Assembly: GCF_037038585.1 (NCBI RefSeq)
Contig: NC_092521.1
Span: 50,228,398-50,292,397, forward strand
Length of the DNA: 64,000 nucleotides
Reading direction: 5' to 3'
Source: Patagioenas fasciata
Lineage: Eukaryota; Chordata; Aves; Columbiformes; Columbidae
The notes under the pieces were generated by a model. It worked only from the letters and a program-made list of their open reading frames with translations. It ran no database searches and was not told the origin of the DNA. Of the stretch, positions 59,701 to 64,000 are shown piece after piece; the stretch's first letter is position 1, and each line of letters starts with the position of its first letter. Made by a program: the position numbers and the translations under genes.

Positions 59701-62700
59701 ATAAATGGATTGAAAACACACATAATGGGTATGTCTTGCTATTCTGCCTCCAACATATGGAGAGATACTTGATTGTACTAAGCGATTGCAAAACTGAGGT
59801 TGAGAAGTTCCTAGATTGCTTTTATTTAGTGTTGGAACTGACTTATTGGGAGTCATGCCTGTTTTGAACTGTATTAGTACCATTTCCAATGTGAAACATG
59901 GGTTTCCCAGTGCTTCTCTCACTGCAAGAGATTTTCTAAGCCCGTTGACTTTAACCTATTTTTTCATTTTCATTCCATTTTTGCCCTGTAGGCAAGTATT
60001 TGACCTGCAGTGCTTCTGGAGCTGATCTGTGACTGTCATTCTGACAGGAAGGGAAGGATGTTCAGATGGGGCATGAAGTAAACAGAATAGAGATTGATGT
60101 GAAGAAATAAGGTCCACTACTGATCATTTTTTTCTCAAAATATTTTTTCAATGCACTATAAAATATCCTGACATTAATTATATCAGAAATAGACATTCTC
60201 TAGAGCAAAATATTTTCATGCAATTAAGGCTGCATGCTTCTTTTTGATAATATCACACATTCCTTCTTTAAATTGAACTGGTGTGTGTGAATGTTTTAGA
60301 AGGCTGAATTTCATCCTTACGCATGTGGTTTCCATCCATTGTCTATGCACCATGTACATATAACCTAAACCTTACTTGATTCACTAGAGCAGTGAGCTAA
60401 TGGTGTACTGAGGGAACTCAAATGTGAAGTTCTGGTATGGAAAGTTCTCTCCTATAGTGTGAAGAATCCCAGAGTGAGTTTGCTCTCATCGTTTGGATAA
60501 TGAATTAGTATTCAAATCACTCTTGACTATGACTCAGAATTAAGTGACTCAGCTGAGTCACTCAGTCACTGTGTCTAAGGTTATTCTTCTGGAAATGATG
60601 CAAATATATTTGGGATTTTCTGATAAAAATACTGTGTATAAACCAAAAAAATATTGTTATTCTTGTTGCACTTATTTTGGGACAATAAGATGAAGTCATT
60701 GCGTATGTTGAATGGTCAGGCCTTAGCACTGCAGGCAAATCTGTAATGTTTTTGCTTTAACACCTGCTAGCTATTTATTTCCAAAGTATTCTTGACAGTA
60801 GGTTTTAAATGATAGCAAGTTTTTCAATGATCATAAGCTTCCTTCAGCTTTTCAGAATATGTGCTGTCTCTTCCAGACAGCCTGATTCATTGCTGGAGGT
60901 GTCTGTTGAACATACTGACTTTTTTTTTCCTTACTCCCAGCTTGGCACAACAGCTTTGATGGTAGCGTCTTACTATGGCCACATAGATTGTGTACGGGAA
61001 TTGGTGTTGCAAGGAGCAGATATCAATCTGCAGAGAGAGGTAGGAGAAGTTGTGCATTCAAACAGGGACTGAATAAGTGACCGTTGATTTACTACAAATA
61101 ATAAAAAAAGTGTTGCATGTTGCTTTTTGCCAATTGTTTATTTGTCATTTGCTATGCAATGCATGTATGAACGGAGTCTGTTCTCCTGAGGGCACCAAGG
61201 AATCAGATGTCTGGAGTTTATAATAGAAAATGAGGTGACAGAGGTACATTTGTAAGTAATTTATAAAACATTTCCAGCACATCTGGTTGGTGAGGGGGCA
61301 GTTCCATCTGAGATGTAGCCCGCCAGAGTTGCATGTTTTATACATCTGCAGCTTTACTTATTGGCACAGTAATTTGTAGCTCTCTGGATGGCATAAATGA
61401 TAAGGAGAAGTCCTTTACCTTTTGATTTGCAGAGTCTGGTCTTAAAAATTGAGCAGATGCCATTGCCAGCATGAGGATTATTTTGACTTGGTATGCATTG
61501 GAGCTTCTGTCTCTTAGTCTGAGCCAAGTCACCTCTAACAATCACAGACCTTCATCACTCTTACCCTTCCCTGCATCTCTGCTTTGTGTTCAAGGCATCT
61601 CTCACACCATGACATGCTTGCTTGTGGAGGAGACAACGTCAGTGGCTAGTTTTGGGAAAGTGCCTTCCCCCCATACTTCACGCAAATGATTGTAAGGAGT
61701 ACCTGCAGCCGCTCTGGTCTGTGTACTGGCTACACAGAGAGCAGGATTGCTCTGGGACAAGCCAGTTGTACTGGTCCAGGGAGAAGGGCAGTGTAAGGAG
61801 AGCGTGCAGTAACACCGGATGGCAGCAGGCAGCACAGGGCAAGAGTGTGCTCATCACTTTAGCAACACAAGCAAATGTTTCTTACTTTCCTTGGTTACCT
61901 GGAACTAGAGCACTAATCTCATGTTGACATCTGCAAGTTACTAAGTCAGTGAATGCTATGTTTGATGATATAAATGTCTTTGCACTTACTGGCCTAAACT
62001 TGCTCTAACCATGACTGTCAATGTCTTTCAGTGGGGTCTTGTTCCAAAAAAACATGTATTTAAACATGTCCCTTCCCTTAGGTAAACACTGCTTGAAAAG
62101 CAGCAACCAAAGGAAAAGTTGAGAACAGTTTTATGGAGCTACTCTTGTGTGTTGCTCAGAACATACTGATTCAGCAAGCCAATAAAAAGAGAAACATTTA
62201 AATCCTCCAGAATCACTCTGGTGCAGAGAGAATGCAAAACAGATGAAGTTTAAGCCCCGAAGACCAATGACACTGTTCTGAAACGAAATCTGCATACTCA
62301 AACCAGTGCTCATGTACTCTGAAGTTGTTGTGAAGCTTGGGGAAGTGGGAGTCCCCTAAATATGTCTGGGAGAGGAGCCTCTGAAATGGTCTGAAGGGGC
62401 CTTGTGCTATTGTAAAGGCTTTGGGCACTGGAGTGAATTTCACATGCGGCTCCTCTCTCCTGCACCTTCTGTACTACATGGGATGAGAGAGCCCAAAGCC
62501 AGGAAAGCCTGCTTGGCTTATCTCTCTTTCCCCCCTCCCTCTCCTCTCTTTCCCCCCTCCCTCTCCTCTCTTTCCCCCCTCCCTCTCTTTCCCTTCCTTT
62601 TTCCTTCTGTCCAGCCATTAAAATCTCACATATTCATTTCTGGGTGCTTGTTTACTCACATGTCAATGACAGTACGTTATACAACTAGTATAAAATTTGG

Positions 62701-63417
62701 GGTTTCCACTCTTCAGTGAAGTTAAGGGAAAGAAGAAGTTGCAGGGCTGGTTATAGTTTCTTGAACGCTGCTTGGCTGGATGGGGAGCTACTGCTCCAGG
62801 AGACCAGGATGACTTATGCCAACAGCAGTCACATTTTGTCAGCAGAGAGTCCAGCAAGGTGGAGCTCTACTGTGCTAAATAACTACCTCCCAGGTCTTTT
62901 TACACCCTGACCCAAATCCATCTCATGCTCCTATTTGTCTCAGGTTGTAGCAGCAGGTGGAATAGAGGTTGTTTTTAAATTGGCTCTTCCTCTGTTGGCC
63001 AAGACTTTTCTCACTCTGGGCTTGTTTCTCTATCTGGTGACTGTGTAGAAGTGAGTTAATCCTGAGAGGTCTATATTAGAAACTGTGCAGAAGCCCTTTG
63101 TGAAACTTGTGTTTTACTCAAATGTATGATGCTGGACAGATTTCTCGGTGCAATGGGAAGAAAACTGACCTAAGATACCTAGTGTCCTCTGGAGTCCTCA
63201 AAATCATCATGTCTTTTCAGCCGATATTCAACTGATTGTACTTTTTAATTTGAAATGTGTATACTTCAGTCAAGTGTGTTACATGTTTGAGGGTTTTTAA
63301 TCCATTTTTTCCTTACAGTCAGGTGCAACTTCTCTGTTCTTTGCTGCACAGCAAGGCCACAATGATGTAGTGAAGTTTCTCTTCGAATTTGGAGCCTCCA
63401 CTGAATTTAAGAATAAA
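53635..63417 (+). CDS. ANKRD29: ANKRD29, ankyrin repeat domain 29, N-terminal part (4 exons, 3' end off window)
   Basis: Small protein made almost only of ankyrin repeats (about 300 residues in mammals); function poorly known, presumably protein binding. Coding join 53635-53655, 58910-59020, 60941-61039, 63319-63417: 330 bp, 110 residues, in frame. The start MCRMSFK plus KETPLANAAFWAA, GHIDCVRELVLQGADINLQR and FFAAQQGHNDVV match mammalian ANKRD29 as I recall it almost residue for residue. All introns are phase 0, and the ankyrin exons each hold about one 33-residue repeat unit. The position next to LAMA3, divergently transcribed, agrees with the conserved vertebrate gene order. The remaining repeats lie beyond 64000. 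Confidence 0.96.
53656..58909 (+). other. ANKRD29 intron 1
   Basis: 5.3 kb. It has a T-run at 54209-54233 and a strongly pyrimidine-rich region (about 54590-55020 and again 55370-55510), plus a T-run at 58325-58340. No exon or known element recognised. Confidence 0.65.
58910..59020 (+). CDS. ANKRD29: ANKRD29 exon 2 (ankyrin repeat 1)
   Basis: 37 codons, phase 0-0: KETPLANAAFWAARKGN, LLQLLLNSGRVDVDC, KDS. The TPL...A..G.....LLL..G pattern is the ankyrin consensus. The acceptor is a long T-run then CCTCACCAG; the donor is AGT/GTATGC. Confidence 0.95.
59021..60940 (+). other. ANKRD29 intron 2
   Basis: 1.9 kb. It contains an A-rich tract (59420-59448) and the AP-1-like palindrome cluster at 60530-60561. 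Nothing else recognised. Confidence 0.65.
60530..60561. promoter_or_regulatory. Cluster of three AP-1-type sites with an 18-bp perfect palindrome
   Basis: TGACTCA at 60530-60536, then GTGACTCAGCTGAGTCAC (60544-60561), a perfect palindrome containing TGACTCA and its mirror TGAGTCA around AGCT. The sites match the AP-1 (and partly the Maf-type) consensus. Function is not shown by sequence alone. Confidence 0.6.
60941..61039 (+). CDS. ANKRD29: ANKRD29 exon 3 (ankyrin repeat 2)
   Basis: 33 codons, phase 0-0: LGTTALMVASYYGHIDC, VRELVLQGADINLQRE. It is exactly one ankyrin unit. The acceptor is a T-run then TTACTCCCAG; the donor is GAG/GTAGGA. Confidence 0.96.
61040..63318 (+). other. ANKRD29 intron 3
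   Basis: 2.3 kb. It contains the pyrimidine minisatellite at 62525-62590. No other feature recognised. Confidence 0.65.
62525..62590. repeat. 22-bp pyrimidine minisatellite, three copies
   Basis: Three copies of a pure C/T unit with core TCTTTCCCCCCTCCCTCTCC at 22-bp spacing, followed by more C/T-rich sequence to about 62620. A homopurine-homopyrimidine tract of this kind could form triplex DNA. Confidence 0.9.
63319..63417 (+). CDS. ANKRD29: ANKRD29 exon 4 (ankyrin repeat 3), last exon in window
   Basis: 33 codons, phase 0-0: SGATSLFFAAQQGHNDVV, KFLFEFGASTEFKNK. The acceptor is TTTTTTCCTTACAG; the donor is AAA/GTAAGA. Confidence 0.96.
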
Positions 63418-64000
63418 GTAAGATGATGGGTATATTTTTGCATGCTGATACATTCTGACAAACAGGGCTGGGTTTTCCTATTTAAACACAACATGGCAGC
63501 AGGAGGATGGTAACATTAGTTCCTCACTTGAACATTTTCTGAGTAATATGAGTAATGCAACATATTGTGAAAATATTAACTACTAGCTTTTACTACCTCG
63601 ACTTAATGGCATAAGTTCGTCAAACATCAGTCCCTTGATAGTGATATCAGTCTTTCCTCTCTAGCTGTCCTCCAATACAAGAACAAAGGGTCTTTTTGCA
63701 TGTGTTAGGTAGGACCCTGGTTTAGGTGTATATGTACTTCACTTGTATAGATTGAAATTTTGTCTACATTGAGATGTCTCTGCATTCCAACCATAGGAAC
63801 CGTAAGAGTATAATGGCTTCAGTCTCCCTTAATTTCCCATTTACCTGTCTGTGACAAGAAGATTAAATGTACCTCAGGGCTTCTGTTCCTTTGTTCAGGC
63901 AGGTTCTTTCTCAAATTCTTCTTAGAACAGTCAAAAGCACAGACAGAAAAGCCTGGGTTTGGTTCATCACCCCTCATGGGGTTAACAGCATTAAGAAGAG
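63418..64000 (+). other. ANKRD29 intron 4 (partial)
   Basis: 583 bp to the window end. Nothing recognised. Confidence 0.7.

Overview
This is vertebrate nuclear DNA, almost certainly from a bird. The evidence is intron-rich gene structure with canonical splice signals, CpG-island promoters, and several CR1 LINE tails, the dominant avian retroelement. I recognise two protein-coding genes, both incomplete because they run off the window. No prokaryotic features, tRNA, rRNA or CRISPR were seen.

Minus strand, 148-40791: the 5' end of LAMA3 (laminin subunit alpha-3, long 'B' form). Sixteen coding exons read from the ATG at 40791 down to position 148, and the remainder lies beyond position 1. They join in one open frame of about 675 residues: signal peptide, laminin N-terminal (LN) domain (exons 1-6), then a series of laminin-type EGF-like (LE) modules (exons 6-16). 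Exons 10-16 are all phase 1-1, a modular cassette array. From memory, the array holds two more complete LE modules than mammalian LAMA3 and resembles LAMA5. It also contains a Cys-free linker exon and a 42-bp microexon encoding a single LE 'loop d'. One intron uses a GC donor. Two 97%-identical direct repeats (3201-3423 and 4927-5146) flank LE exon 14.

Plus strand, 53635-63417: the first four coding exons of ANKRD29, an ankyrin-repeat protein and the known neighbour of LAMA3 in vertebrates. A 7-codon first exon is followed by one 37-codon and two 33-codon ankyrin exons, all phase 0. The gene continues past position 64000.

The two genes are head-to-head, with about 12.8 kb between start codons. 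LAMA3 starts in a CpG island (about 40000-41060) with a 22-bp GC-box tandem repeat upstream. ANKRD29 starts in a smaller GC-rich island (about 53525-53720). A same-strand endogenous-retrovirus-type LTR with CCAAT, TATA and AATAAA signals ends 236 bp upstream of the ANKRD29 ATG, preceded by a polypurine tract. Elsewhere the intergenic and intronic DNA is AT-rich with CR1 fragments, microsatellites (notably an ATATT array at 47093-47272) and long tracts where I recognise nothing.
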